A stretch of 64,000 bases of DNA from Vanessa cardui (GCF_905220365.1 NC_061124.1:6760501-6824500); one strand, 5' to 3'; positions 48,491-60,601 are shown, counted from the first letter of the stretch. Notes: generated by a model from the letters alone, not told the origin. Numbers and translations: made by a program.

Positions 48491-48989
48491 TTGTATAGAT
48501 CTACTCATTTTTACGTCTAATTATTATCGGACTTTGAATGAAATAAATTTATCTTTATTCTTAGTCATCCTACGCACACTAAGATATATTGTATATATGA
48601 TAGCACTCATACTAAAGCAGGCTGATAGTAATTTAATGTGTAGTGGCGCGACTTCATAATTAAATTGATCTATATTTAATAGTACTCAATAAAGACTCAT
48701 GTGTTATTTTAGATAGTACTGGTTTCGTCCTCATTTTCCTGTTTATCAATAGCTTACATAGTTTGTTAGATTTATGTTTTCAATCTCCACTAGTTGGTCT
48801 GAGCGGCGCAGTCCCTCACTGTAATGGGGTAATAACTACTCTCGAAAGTGCCCATTTGTAGTGGATTTTTTTCGCTTAAATATTTCCTGTTTTCGCGCTT
48901 TCAGAACGAGATGTTAAATTACTACGACAAATGACCATAATACTCATGATTATACTAAGAAATTGAATAGAAAGTGTTAAGTTTATTTT
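48491..48989. other. Intergenic, nothing recognised
   Basis: AT-rich. Confidence 0.45.
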
Positions 48990-49345
48990 AAATATTTTTT
49001 GTACCAATCGCCTTTGTTGAATATAGAAGCATCACACTCACTTATTGATTGTCAATTTAAACACTACCTTTGAAACAGAAGATACTGATCTGAAAAGAAT
49101 CAGCGAGATTTATTTCTGTATTAAATTTAAAAGCCAGGAGGAAATCGTTTCATTGTTGAGGTTCGCTATCAATCATAAACTCACTAATTGTATAATATTA
49201 TTAATAACCTCTCGCAAACAAGCGTTCCTTGGTGATTGAATGTTTTTATTTAAATTTGGAACAGAGGCATTTTGAACGCTTTTTGGGATCCTATTGTAGA
49301 ACCGTATACAATGTCCCACAAAAGAATTGTGTTGTGTAACAAGAG
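48990..49345 (-). pseudogene. LINE C-terminus plus 3' UTR, - orientation
   Basis: On the - strand HNSFVGHCIRFYNRIPKSVQ, then after a frameshift ITKERLFARGY, two stops and YYTISEFMIDS. This is the conserved C-terminus of a lepidopteran CR1/jockey-like LINE. The 3' UTR follows to about 48990 and aligns by eye with the + strand UTR at 49390-49560 ('atctcgctga', 'ttcttttcag', 'caatcaataag.gagtgtgatgcttctatattcaa'). Confidence 0.7.
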
Positions 49346-49389
49346 TAGTTTGTGTTTGTTCTTTTATTATTAAAAATATATATTGTATA

Positions 49390-49562
49390 TGTAACATGAT
49401 ATGAAAAAAAAGTTGATCCCGCTGAGTTTCTTTCGCAGGTTCTTCTCAGGTTTGAGGCGTCAAATTCCGAACCAGTGGTAGATTTTTTGACTATCAATAA
49501 GAAAGTGTAATCACTTCTATTTTGAATAAAGATTTTTGACTTTGACTTTCACTTTGACCTTG
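49390..49562 (+). repeat. LINE 3' UTR, + orientation (head-to-head with the previous)
   Basis: 'gttgatcccgctgagtttctttcgcaggttcttctcagg', 'ccgaaccagtggtag', 'actatcaataagaaagtgtaatcac' and the tail 'gaataaagatttttgactttgacttt'. It is the same UTR type as the - strand fragment just to the left. Confidence 0.75.
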
Positions 49563-51111
49563 TACCAATGTTATGGGCATTGCTTGTTCTCATTAAATTT
49601 TTTTTTTCCATACATATAAAATTACAGAATATATATTAACCAATGTTCTAACGTATTTACAATATAGGTATAAAACTTCATTTACTAAATGTGAAAGTAA
49701 CTTTGTATGTAAATATTTTAGCTATTTGACAACTAATGAACTGATCGTAAAGAAATTCAATATATGTATATAAATAGACTTTAACCTATGTCGATAAACA
49801 AATCAGATGGCGAGGGAGTTCCTCTGCATCTGTCTGTATGTCACAATGGGATAAATTCAAAAAAATAAGGAATGGATTTTCATACGGTCTTGATCAATGA
49901 CAGTTCATTGGTCAAGGCGTTTATGAGTGAAGTGAGACAGTAAAGTAAAACAAGAGGTTCATGAGTTAGGTTTAAATGTATGTCTTCTGTAAATTGGCTA
50001 AAATATGACGATGATTGTGGAAGATGTCTAAAAAAAACATATCACGAAAACAAATAGATATCTATTACGCCATAAATGTTTTACGTATTCTACCCCCGCA
50101 GCATCAGGCGTAGTAGATTTCTACATTACGGTTTTAGCAGGACAATTTAAAGTGACAGGTGTCGTAGGAATTTATGAAATATATTTTGTAAGTCAATGAA
50201 TACTTATATTACAGAAATCATATCTGATGTAGTGTTTATAAGTATGTTGTTGCGTTTTCCAATATATTTTGTACTATTTATATTTTTAATTTAAAACTTT
50301 ATATCGTGAGTTATAATATAGTTTGAGATGTACACAAACAAAAGTATATTTAAAATATATATTAGTAAATAAAAACAACGATAACCTGGGACATGATGGT
50401 TAACTTAGTATGTAAATGTATTAAAAAAAGTTTAAAATCTTCAAGGGCTTGGCAACCACTTCAAACAGCTTTGTATAAAACCTCTTTATAAAAACCTTAT
50501 TGAGTTATTTTTCGTTCTTAGTGTATTTTCTGTAATTTTTTTTTTGGTATAGCTATAATAATGTAAAGAACGTAAAACGTACTTTACCCGTCACATTATC
50601 AAAATCATTAATGCATCAATAAGTTATTTTGATCGTTTAGGTTTCAGTTTTGGCAAATACATATATGTTTGCCCTAATAACGTACAAAAATTAAAGTAAA
50701 TTGCGGTTCTTAATATATGAAATGAGGTTAATTTCTTTAAAAAAGACACAACTAATCTACCGTCCGTTTATACCTACCGTCCTACCTACCGTCTATACCT
50801 TAAATCTGTGTTTGTATTTAATTATATATTTCCTCCTAAAATGCGTATACTATAATATTTTCTGAAAATAATAAAAGCGTAAATGAAAACATACCAATAA
50901 ATTACATAAATTACATTTAGAATGTTTAAAATCCATAACATGTAATTTATAAAATTTTATACGGATAGCAATAAACCTCATTTTTAAAGTTGATTATTAA
51001 AAATATGTAATAATAAGGTATGTGATATTATATATGGCAAACGTTTCATTAAATGTTACAATGTGGTTATCGAAATGCCATAGCTAAAATATTAATTATA
51101 TATATATATTA
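49563..51111. other. Intergenic, nothing recognised
   Basis: AT-rich. Confidence 0.45.
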
Positions 51112-51253
51112 CTAGTAGTCGACCTCGGATTCGCTCGTGTTTTAGCGTGTTAGTTATCTTGTGTTAGCCAAAAAAAGTCTTGGAGTTCAAGTTTGGTCTT
51201 CAAAAAGCGACAGACAGGCAGACAGAGTTACATTCGAATTTATAACATGAATG
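51112..51253 (-). repeat. Helitron-like end fragment
   Basis: A|CTAGTAGTCGACCTCGGATT reads as the reversed CTAG end. It continues with 'cttggagttcaagtttggtc' and GACAGACAGGCAGACAGAGT. The far end is lost. Confidence 0.4.
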
Positions 51254-51485
51254 TAAATTGTAGAAGGAAAACTGAGTGACACGGTCAAGGGAGTGACGTC
51301 ACCTTTCAGACGTAGCGAAAGAAAGGGGCATCCATCTGGAGATGTCACGGTGGTAACAAATAAAAAAATCTGTTGCGTTCTTGAGGAACTTGCAATGTCT
51401 TGTTGGTATTTAGCTAAAATTTAGTTAATTAGTATCCGTTATTATTTGTTTCAAATGTCTTATTAAATGTTCGATTTTGTTTTAC

Positions 51486-51779
51486 TTGGTGGTAGGGCTT
51501 TGTGCAAACCCGTCTGGGTAGGTACCACCCACTCATCAGTTATTCTACCGCCAAATAACAGTACTCAGTATTGTTGTGTTCCGGTTTGAAGGGTGAGTGA
51601 GCCAATGTAACTACAGGTACAAGGGACGTAACATCTTAGTTCCCAAGGTTGGTGGCACATTGACGATGTAAGGAATAGTTAATATTTCTTACAGCGTCAT
51701 TGTCTATGGGTGACGGTAAGTGGTCACCACTTACCATCAGGTGCCCAGGCCCTCGTCCACCAATCTATACCATAAAAAC
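51486..51779 (+). repeat. Repeat family C, near-complete copy 3
   Basis: Begins TTGGTGGTAGGGCTTTGTGC and is the cleanest copy. It includes 'gtactcagtattgttgtgttccggtttgaagg', 'aggtacaagggacgtaacatcttagttcccaaggttgg' and the 3' end 'acttaccatcaggtgcccaggccctcgtccacc'. A 'gtaagtggtcaccacttac' perfect palindrome lies at its 3' end (about 51715-51735). Confidence 0.85.
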
Positions 51780-51839
51780 AAATACTTATTTAATAGATTT
51801 ATTTTGAATTAAAGTTTTTTCTTATTGATAGCCGATAAT

Positions 51840-52040
51840 TCTAATAGCCGAACTGAAGTAGCAGTGGGTGGGGAAGACTGGTCGTAGAAAGAATAAATAC
51901 TGGAAAAGATGTACTGACGATCTGCCGTGGTTTGCGGGAAGTCACTGGATGTAAGTAGCGCAAGAGCAACTGGAGATCTTTGGGGAAGACCTTTGTCCAG
52001 GAGCTAACTTTTTCTGGTTGAAATAATGATGATTATTTTA
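51840..52040 (+). pseudogene. RTE-like LINE, extreme C-terminal remnant
   Basis: YWKRCTDDLPWFAGSHWM, a TAA stop, then VAQEQLEIFGEDLCPG, followed by a TAATGATGATT-type 3' end. This order is the classic end of endonuclease-RT LINEs (DD-x-FAGxxW..VAQDR..LGEAF..). It is decayed. Confidence 0.65.
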
Positions 52041-52617
52041 TTTCTTATTGACTATTTTATAATTCTTTTTATCCTGCTATTGACGCAGATAAGCGATATC
52101 ACTTTTGCCTTTCTGCCTAGGTTAAATACCATGTACGAATTTCAAATATTCAAGAGATGAAATATGGAGTTAGTCTAAATTAATACTTCTTAATTAAACA
52201 ATTACTTTAATTAAGAAATAATCTTCTCGAAAATAGACACACTCAACTTGTACGTGTTAAATTATAATAATTAATGTTCAACCATGTTTCATGTCTACGA
52301 ACTTAATTTGACAATTGTTTTAACAAATTAATAACTATTAGTATTACTTAAAATTATATTTATAATCGAAAGACAGTCGCAGACCTCGGCTTGCGCACGA
52401 CAACTCTATTAACTCTATGGGTTCTAAATGTAGATTCTGCCGAGAACCACTAGCATCAATCATATATATATAAATGTTATTATAAATGATATTAAATATA
52501 TTTTCTGTATCAATAAATATATCGGTTTAATCTTTACCAGTATAATATGCCTGGACTATTTAATATACATAATTTTTTAATGTGAAAATATTTTAACTAA
52601 TAGCTGCCGAATGCGTA
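52041..52617. other. Intergenic, nothing recognised
   Basis: AT-rich. Confidence 0.45.
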
Positions 52618-52692
52618 AGGGAAGCCAGACAATCTGGCGCCGTAACGCGTTACGTAACGAAGCTGTTTAACGAATTGTAAGAAGTTATCAAT
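52618..52692 (+). repeat. Short repeat E, copy 2
   Basis: AGGGAAGCCAGACAATCTGG, palindrome CGTAACGCGTTACG (52641-52654), 'taacgaagc' and 'taagaagttatca', as at 47749. Confidence 0.75.
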
Positions 52693-55600
52693 TTCCAGTT
52701 CCAATGGATTTCCCCAGTTTGAGGCAATGACCTATAATGTGAATATGGGAAGCAAACATTACACTCTAATCTCATTATTTATTGGAAACACTATGTTTAG
52801 CCACCCATTTAATATACATCGCTGAATGTAGGCGATTTTGATAGTTAATTAAGATAGTTGATCTAACAATTTTGTCCCGTCTATTTTATGATCAACGTTT
52901 ACAAAATGAATGTAAAAAACCAATACTGTTAACCTTTGTCCTTGGATATTTAATTAAAATGTAATTTAAAGACACTGTATATATCTATATTTATCTATAT
53001 ATAGACGTTGACCAATTAGTCCCCATTTGCTCATAGGAAAATGTAAAAGAAAACTAGTATACATCGATTTTTTTATAGGTTTTCTTTTTAATATGCTATA
53101 TTAATCAGCTATATTTAGTTCGGATATACAATTTTGATAACGTGCTTAACGTACGACGAAACGAAGAAAGAATATTTATATTTTTTGAGCACGAGGGCAT
53201 AGATTATTTTGCCAATGTCACGTGCGAAAAACCAAGCATAATCATTATATTTTTTTGTGACTTTTATTTGTGAAATAAAGATAATCATTATAAGTTATCA
53301 GTTATACAATATTGTCTTTAGAAAGAGAGAAAGCATTAAGTTCATTCATTTGTTAGTATCTTTCCGTGAATTTATAAAACTCTACATTGGTGTATTCAAA
53401 TCCATTAACAAGTGAAATTAATATTATATCTACAATCCAATATCTACAATTTATATCGATCTCAGATACGTTCCAATCGATAGATTGATCTTCAATCTGC
53501 GTCCGAATAGCGAAATTGAACTGTCACATACTGAAGTACGGATCTGTCAATCCTTTTTCAATCAAACCATACTTCTTTTCTGTTATGGTATCCTAGTATA
53601 GCAGAGATATTTGGAAATATTTTTTTCCTTCTATTTCAATCAAAAATGTTTTACGATTGAAAAAATTGAGTGTTTATGAATGTTTTTGATTTTTCGACAA
53701 CAATTTTTACAAACAGTTTTTTCGGAATTTATGATAAAGTCCATCGGTTGTGGTAGTCACTTTCCATCAGAAGAGCCTCATTTTGATCTGCTACTAATGC
53801 AATAAAAAGCTTTTGCCATCAAAATTAATGAGGCAATAAATTATAATCTTAAAAATTTTGAAAATAATTCTTTGGCACAAATTAAAGTTTACATAAACAT
53901 ACCTGATGGCCAAAAATATTTTCTTATGTCACTTGTGCATTGATTTTAGTGACATACTATACCACACATCTACTTACATAAAATCATTGATCTGTAGTCT
54001 ACAAATCCATAAATTTAATAAATTGTCTTTGTACGTGTTTCTCTGATAATATGCATAAGCATAAGCATATTATCTTAAATCTATAAAGATTTTACCATAG
54101 AATGGAATAAGGAAAATAAATACACTTTCACTTACGATACGTCTATTAAAATACGTGGATTAGTGGGTGTTCAGTCAAACGCTCTCTATATCATCACTGA
54201 TTTTATACACGAACAAAAAGACACAGCTAGTTTCATCAACACGTCATCCACAAACAATATTTTTTACCGTGGCCATATTCGATTAGGATGACGCCATGAC
54301 CTTAAATTTTTTTAATGACAAATAAAAACATTGTAACGGCAAAAACACCGATCAAATTAAAACATTTTTTTTATTTTGAAAACTTTCGAATAAACATATG
54401 AACAAAAAGGACAGTTTTCGAAATCACTGCCAGAAATTTCAATTTCATTTGTTTGTATAGACAAACTACACAGAAGTTTATTTTTCAGCGCGCACTACAA
54501 CGACGCTACGACCACGCTTCAGGATTTTATTGTAGGAGGATTTTATTTTCTTTCGAGGAAATAAATTCTGAAACATAATTTAAAATGGCGATATTTCAAT
54601 ATCAACAATTCATTTCAAAACTTACAACGACAAATTTTATGTGACAATGAATATAGAAGCCATTTCATTTTTGTCCGAAAAACAAAAGCTTCAAATCGCT
54701 TGACCGTTATGTAACCTGCATTGACGTTAGTTCCAACGTCAATACGAGCATGTAATTCACCTACAATTTCTGTCCAATAAAATTCTTTACGGGAAAATAA
54801 TAAAGCACTACGGCATTTTACTAAAAATTTATTTCAAACAATTTTATTACGCCATGAAAAGGTTTTCGATAAAAGAATTTATGTATCGAAATGTCGTTTG
54901 CATAAATATTGACAACACAATTATAACAGGATATCCTGTAGCCATTGTTATATGTATACGTTTATAACGCAAAAGTGTGAACACCAAAACAGCTTGATAA
55001 TTTATTTAATTAATCTCCAAAGCTCCATGGAGGGGAAGGGTCGAAATATAATAAATAAAATAAAAACTCGTAATTATATTGACCAAGATGATTTATCAGT
55101 GCAATATGCAAATTTATCTTTGCTAAATGGCACTTTTGAAAACGAAATGTTGGTTATAAAAAACCCATGAATCGTGCACAGCTTAAAAACAAACTTTCGT
55201 CGTGATCATTTATTTTTTGGACTTTGAACTCGTTTTGATAAAACGTAATGTACATAAATTCCTAATGCTTTTGGTTTGATAAAGAGTAAAAGAAATTAAT
55301 TCCATATTACGTTATCGTATAAAGTATGTATGCTGAATGTTTGAATGGATTGCAAAACAAGATTTATTATCATTTTTTAATTTTAACGCAGCATAATAGA
55401 GGTTATTAAACATTTTCTTTGCTAGATAAACCGAGTATAATTGCAATCGACGATAAAAACAAAAGAAAAAACAAATTTGAAATAAGAAACTTTTTTATTC
55501 ATTTAAAATTGGAATCCCATTTTATCTTATGTAACTGTATCCATGTTCATATTAATATCCATTGTCTACTCTATATAAATAGAAATTATACTCACACATA

Positions 55601-56211
55601 AAAATGTCTAATTTAATTTGCATATAACTTCTCTTTATGTTTTAAAATAAAGCAAGCAGCTGTAATCTGAAGTAATAAAATATATCTTGTAATTTTATAT
55701 ACGGACTCGGTTTATTCCATGCTAGTAAATATTTTACGAGAAGGATGATTCTACTTTTAAATTATTATGCTAAGGCAGTGAAACATAATGCCAATAATGA
55801 CTATAAAGAAAAAAAAAAACAAATGAACAAATAATTCACTGATTCTTATAATATGAAAAGAACTAACATTAAGAAATAGATTGTATATAAAAGAATTTTA
55901 AGAAGATTGAGTTGAAGTAATGAAAAGGGGTGAGTAAAATTTATTTCCTTTTCGAAGTTTCTTTGTATATTTTTTTCTATCTAATTTACAAAGTAAAAGA
56001 CTATAAATATCCTGCTTAACGTTTAGTTAACATTGTTTAAATAGATCAAAAATAATTCAAATAAAAAAGAAGAAATATTTTATTTACAATAACGTATTTA
56101 ATATTTATTTCATCCATATTACGTAAATGGAAAATAATGTTTAAATAAAAAAACATACTATATTCATGTGTATCATCCACCTTCGACAACGTTTAAACAT
56201 ACCAACTATAT
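52693..56211. other. Intergenic, mostly nothing recognised
   Basis: AT-rich throughout. A small hairpin ATTGACGTT/AACGTCAAT occurs at 54720-54743, and a family C-like scrap at about 53745-53785. Frames such as 54952-55170 and 55419-55601 have no motif. Confidence 0.5.
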
Positions 56212-56351
56212 TTAGTGATTAAACGAACTTACCTGTAAGTGAAGTTCTATCATAATTATACGAAGAGCCTCGTCCGAAGAGATTAGTAATATACACATGT
56301 AGTTCCACATACAATGTCGCCACTCACGCACTTAGTTTGTCTATTCTTTTT

Positions 56352-56382
<31 letters not shown>

Positions 56383-56430
56383 AGGGTATGTCGGATTCTT
56401 CGGTATCGATACACCGTCAATACCTCATTA
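56212..56430. repeat. DIRS inverted terminal repeat, left in window
   Basis: Bases from about 56253 to 56430 are the inverse of 60602-60780, including ACATGTGTATATTACTAATC, 'tcgccactcacgcacttag', a (TA)n run at 56358-56381 and 'atcgatacaccgtcaatacctcatt'. The outer 41 bases (56212-56252) have no counterpart at the other end, but are present in the internal complementary region. Confidence 0.9.
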
Positions 56431-56507
56431 AGTTTAGAGCTATGGATGTTATAACTCAAATGATATTTTACTATAGGGGATGAATTAAAAAAATGGGAAG
56501 GGTGGGA

Positions 56508-56629
56508 TACTAATCTCTTCGGACGAGGCTCTTCGTATAATTATGATAGAACTTCACTTACAGGTAAGTTCGTTTAATCACTAATTATACTCGAGCCTCG
56601 TCCTCGAAATTAGTAATATACACATGTAG
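56508..56629. repeat. DIRS internal complementary region
   Basis: 56508-56584 is the exact reverse complement of 56212-56288 (77 of 77). 56582-56629 is the inverse of the outermost 48 bases at the other end (about 60733-60780) with two mismatches. The two parts meet head to tail, as expected if this region templates the circle junction. Confidence 0.9.
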
Positions 56630-56782
56630 ATCTTGAGAGATTATAGTAAAATATCAATTGAAAAAAGATAGTTGTACTTGAAACATTATTTAATCAATAT
56701 CTATGATGACAAAATAATTATAACAATAATTTAAATTAATTAATCAATAGTATTTTTATTAAATACCAATTAACATTATTTA

Positions 56783-57290
56783 TCAAGTATTGATTATACT
56801 AGAGGCAAATGTTTGTACCCTGTGCGCCGTAACTAAAGCGAGTAATGTTATTAATTTTTTGGTTATTTTTTGTAACGATAAAGTCTCATTAGGAAACCAA
56901 GTACAATCATATTTGGACAACGAGGGCCTTAAACGGAATACTCCCTTAAGAAATCGCTTAATGAGATCATCTTCACCTATCTGACGTCCAAGAATAAGGG
57001 CCAATGAAGAACGGTAGGTATTTAAAGTATCGTACTGTACCGTACCACTAAGTGGTAGCCTTCATTTAGAAATTCAATAATATTTGATATGCTCGTATTA
57101 TAAGCATGAAGATTTCTTCTTTGACAAAAGTAAAACCAATTCTTTAAACATGAATCATATTGTTTAAAGAAATTTTCGGAGAGAGATGCCAGCATGACAT
57201 TAATGGCGGAGGATGACACACCTTTCTTCAATAGAAATTCCCGGATAATATACCTGCCACCAGGGTAGTCTGCCGATGTATTTGACGGGA
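56783..57290 (-). pseudogene. DIRS tyrosine recombinase, broken and C-terminally truncated
   Basis: The frame starts inside the end of pol (PGGRYIIREFLLKKG) and continues INVMLASLSENFFKQYDSC, KNWFYFCQRRN and IIEFLNEGYHL. A frameshift near 57030-57045 is needed before LNTYRSSLALILGRQIGE, LIKRFLKGVF and LLALVTAHRVQTFASS. It then stops at 56783-56785. The HRVQT arginine is the first catalytic residue of the recombinase; the downstream H-x-x-R and tyrosine region is missing. So the integrase step could not be provided by this copy. Confidence 0.82.
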
Positions 57291-59324
57291 ACTGGAATGA
57301 GAGAGAATCAGCTCTTTCGTTGGATGCATAACAAGTGTTTTTCCTTCTAAGAGTTTACAAAAGAGAGGGTACCAAGGTTGCGTTGGCCATAAAGGTACTA
57401 TAAGTATACCTCTAGCTTTGTCTGATATAATTTTTCTTAATGTTTTAAGAATAATTGAAAAGGGCGGAAAAGCATAGAAAAAATAACCTGACCAATTTAC
57501 GGAAAATGCATTTATAGCGTATGCGTCTGAATCCCTATGCCATGATATATATTTCTGACATTTTTTGTTGACCCTACTCGCAAAAAGGTCTATATTAGGA
57601 GAACCAAAAGCATTTGTTACTTTTTGAAAAGCATAATCCGAAAGTTCCCATTCTATATCGGGATGAGTTTTTCTGGACTCAGCGTCTGCAACATCGTTCT
57701 CTGCCGAACGAATATATGATGCAAATAAGAAAAGATTCCGTTCCTCACACCATTGCCATAATTCCTTGGTAATACTTGTGAGGTGTGGGAATTGGACCCC
57801 GCCCATGCGGTTTATATATGATATTGCTGTAGTATTATCAATTCGCAACAAGACTTGATTATTATATAATGATTTAGCAAAAATCTTTAATCCTATAAAA
57901 GCTGCAAGCAGCTCTAAATAATTTATATGCTTAAGCTATTCATCTTTACTCCATATGCCACTCGCCCTCTCACCGGCACAGGCAACACCCCACCCAGTAG
58001 TTGAGGCATCGGAAAATATTTCAATACAATAATCATCGAATTTTATTCTGTTGACTGAATAATCAATGACTTTTATCCACCAATCAAAATCTGATCGTAA
58101 TGTACTAGGTATGGACATATATTTTTCATAATCATTATAGGATTGTAAACTAAGGTATTTGCACCGTTCGAATTGTTTGGTATACAGCCAACCATATTCG
58201 ACTGGTGGACAAGCTGACGCTAGTAGGCCTACAAGGCGTGCAAATTCTCGAATTTTACATCGGGTAAGTATTCTAAATTTTAATAATTCATTTTTAATTT
58301 TTTCTCTTTTTTCAGGTGGTAAGCTAATTTGAAGATTTTTTGAATCAATTATAAAACCAAGATATTTACAAATATTGCTAGGTATCATTTTACTTTTTTC
58401 TTCATTAATATTAAAACCTAGGGTCAATAAAAGTTTGACAGTGGTATTAATATTATGAATACATTCTTTATAACTATTTGCTATTAAACATATATCATCT
58501 AAATAAATGGTAGACATGAAACCACAAGAACGTAGCAACTTAACCACTGGTTTCATGATTTTTGTATAAACATATGGCGCTGTATTAAGACCAAATGGTA
58601 AAACGTTAAATTCATATAATTTTCCATTCCATAAAAATCGTAAAAATTTTCGTGAACATTCCTTAACCTTAATTAGAAAATACGCATCTTTCAGGTCTAT
58701 AGTACTTAATAAACAATCTTTAGATATTAACTTTATAGTGGTACGTAAATCTTCTAATTTAAAATGTTCTGTTTGGATGAATTTATTAAGATTTTTTAAA
58801 TTTAAGATCAATCTGGTTTTACCATTGGGTTTTGGTATTAAGAATATACTTGATAAAAATTGCCCTTCACAGGGTTTACACTGTGAAATAGCACCTATTA
58901 TTAATAAGTCATTAATAGCTTGATCAAACTGAAAAATCTCTGTTTCAGTATAATTTTTCGAGGTAGATGTATTATAATATTGGAAAGGCGGAGATGAAAA
59001 AGGAATTTCATAACCAGTTATCCAAGAAAGTATGGTTCTATCAGATGTTATCTGTGACCACTGCTTATAAAAATGAGATAATTTACCAGCGTAGCGTACC
59101 GAGTCTAGCGGCGGCTGCTGAAGTGCATCTGCTGCGAGGGTCTCGACAAGTTCGATCGCTGAGACTTTATCGCCGCAGGCTCCCTGGTCCTCAATGTCCC
59201 CGACGTTGATGTTTGGAGCGGCCTGCGACTCGGGGGCGGACCTTTCCAGTTTTTTGTAGGCGCCGGTTTTAGTTTGTTCGTAACCGGTTTTGGTTGAGGT
59301 GTTGATTTTAATTCCGAACCTGAT
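57228..59324 (-). pseudogene. DIRS pol: reverse transcriptase and RNase H
   Basis: An open frame from 59324 to 57228 is interrupted once, by TAG at 57936-57938. The N-terminal part overlaps the end of gag in another frame. AGKLSHFYKQWSQIT, ILSWITGYEIPF and FLIPKPNGKTRLILNLKNLN lead into the RT, with LLSTIDLKDAYFLI (catalytic D), LPFGLNTAPYV and TIYLDDICLI (YLDD). RNase H follows with IFSDASTTGWGVA, then after the stop LRIDNTTAISYINRMGG and NDVADAESR. The DIRS-specific tail NIDLFASRVN, YAFPPFSI and VPLWPTQPWYP ends it. One nonsense change in an otherwise open 2.1-kb frame suggests moderately recent decay; readthrough is not excluded. Confidence 0.9.
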
Positions 59325-60078
59325 TTATTAATAGCTTTTGCAGCTTTTAATGTTTCTGGTAATTCCTCACCAAACAGAAACTTATCAACTTTCGTCTGCT
59401 GTATTTGATTTTTTAATTATTTCTTTAGAACTGCCAAAATAAAATTACGTCTAGTTATTGAATCATTATATTGCGTGTCACACAACAGTCTACCTGTATC
59501 CATTAAGGTCTTTAATAATACTGGATCTTTGTCCTCTTTTGACAACATTACAGTGATTGCCTCACTGACTGCGGATATTGCAGATGCAGTCTGTTTTTGT
59601 TTATCAAAAATAGCCTTATCCCTCTTAATAACAATATCTGTCATGGCAGCTTTTATTTCTGGATTTAAAACAGGTGCATCTATCAAAGCACAATTGCCGG
59701 GTGATAAATACTTTTCGAGAAGTTCTTTACGTAATTCCTTGTCTAACCCCGAAGTGACAATATGTGCATATGGTATTGCTAAATCCTTTTGAATATTATT
59801 TCCACAGGATCTTGATACTGAGGGATCTGCTCCCAAAATATCCAAGGTTACCTCATCTAACTCCGTGACCGATGTGTCTTCTGTCTCCGTCGTAACCACA
59901 GCCGTGACGACAGAGGGCAGTGTCGATGTTGTAACGGGCGGGGGCATCGACTGCGTTGCCTCCGGCATCGTCACCTCCTCGGCATCAGTTTGCGACTCAA
60001 GAATGTCAGATGTCATATTCGCATCGGGCTCGGTTTCTCGTGTCAAATTTTCGATAAATTCGGATTCAATAAGGTCAC
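59105..60078 (-). pseudogene. DIRS gag, second exon
   Basis: The frame runs from an acceptor at 60078 to TAG at 59105-59107, with one internal TAA at 59417-59419. Before the stop: ESEFIENLTRETEPD, DVTLDI-like acidic text, AIPYAHIVTSGLDKELRKEL, CALIDAPVLNPEIKAAM and DTGRLLCDTQYNDSITRRNF. After it the same frame continues VDKFLFGEELPETLKAAKAI, as in related DIRS gag proteins, so the stop is a lesion. Acidic first half, basic Pro-rich end. A structural (capsid-like) role is inferred from position. Confidence 0.78.
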
Positions 60079-60386
60079 CTGGAATTTAATATTCCGGCTA
60101 TTACTACCTACCTACATTACTGTATTATTTGTGTCTAGTTTGTACTAATAAATGTACGAACAGACAATGAAAAATAAAGTAGGTCAAGTAATTAGGCATT
60201 AAAATAATTATATAATAATGCGATAATGACGGGTAAGATACATCTCAAAGCGCTGTACCGTGAACCCACATTTATTATCAAGACAAGTCACACCTCGAAT
60301 CGTTGTGACGTGAGTCTCAAATGATTTACAGGTAAGTAACAACTCGATTCGTTGAAACGTAAACCTTAAGAAAATTATAACTACAC

Positions 60387-60528
60387 CTTGTGGTTGCTGG
60401 GATCTTGTCGATGATTCCGAACTTGATGATGATATGCGACTTTTTCTCTTTATCTTCTTTTCTAACTTCTTCAATTTCTTCTTTAGGCGATCAAAAGAAT
60501 CACTGTCCGAACGCTTTCTTTTCGGCAT
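60387..60528 (-). CDS. DIRS gag, first exon
   Basis: Starts MPKRKRSDSDSFDRLKKKLK, strongly basic and coiled-coil-like, then Ser-rich to QQPQ. It lies about 75 bases inside the right ITR. A GT donor (GTGTAG) at 60386-60381 and an AG acceptor at 60080-60079 would join QQPQ-G to DLIESEFIEN in frame, removing 308 bases. Without splicing the frame runs on about 58 codons with no gag-like features. The intron is an inference. Confidence 0.65.
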
Positions 60529-60601
60529 GATGATATTAATAATGAACTAAACTTTAATAAAATAATACTTTTTCTAATTATTGCGCGAATATGTGCGGAC
60601 T

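Noticed and set aside
54952..55170. Open frame of 72 codons
   Set aside because: Low-complexity AT-rich composition, no relatives recognised, no neighbouring exons.
56212..56584. A separate MITE with 77-bp inverted repeats
   Set aside because: The arms coincide with the DIRS terminal repeat and internal complementary region, and the second arm continues into a match with the far DIRS end.
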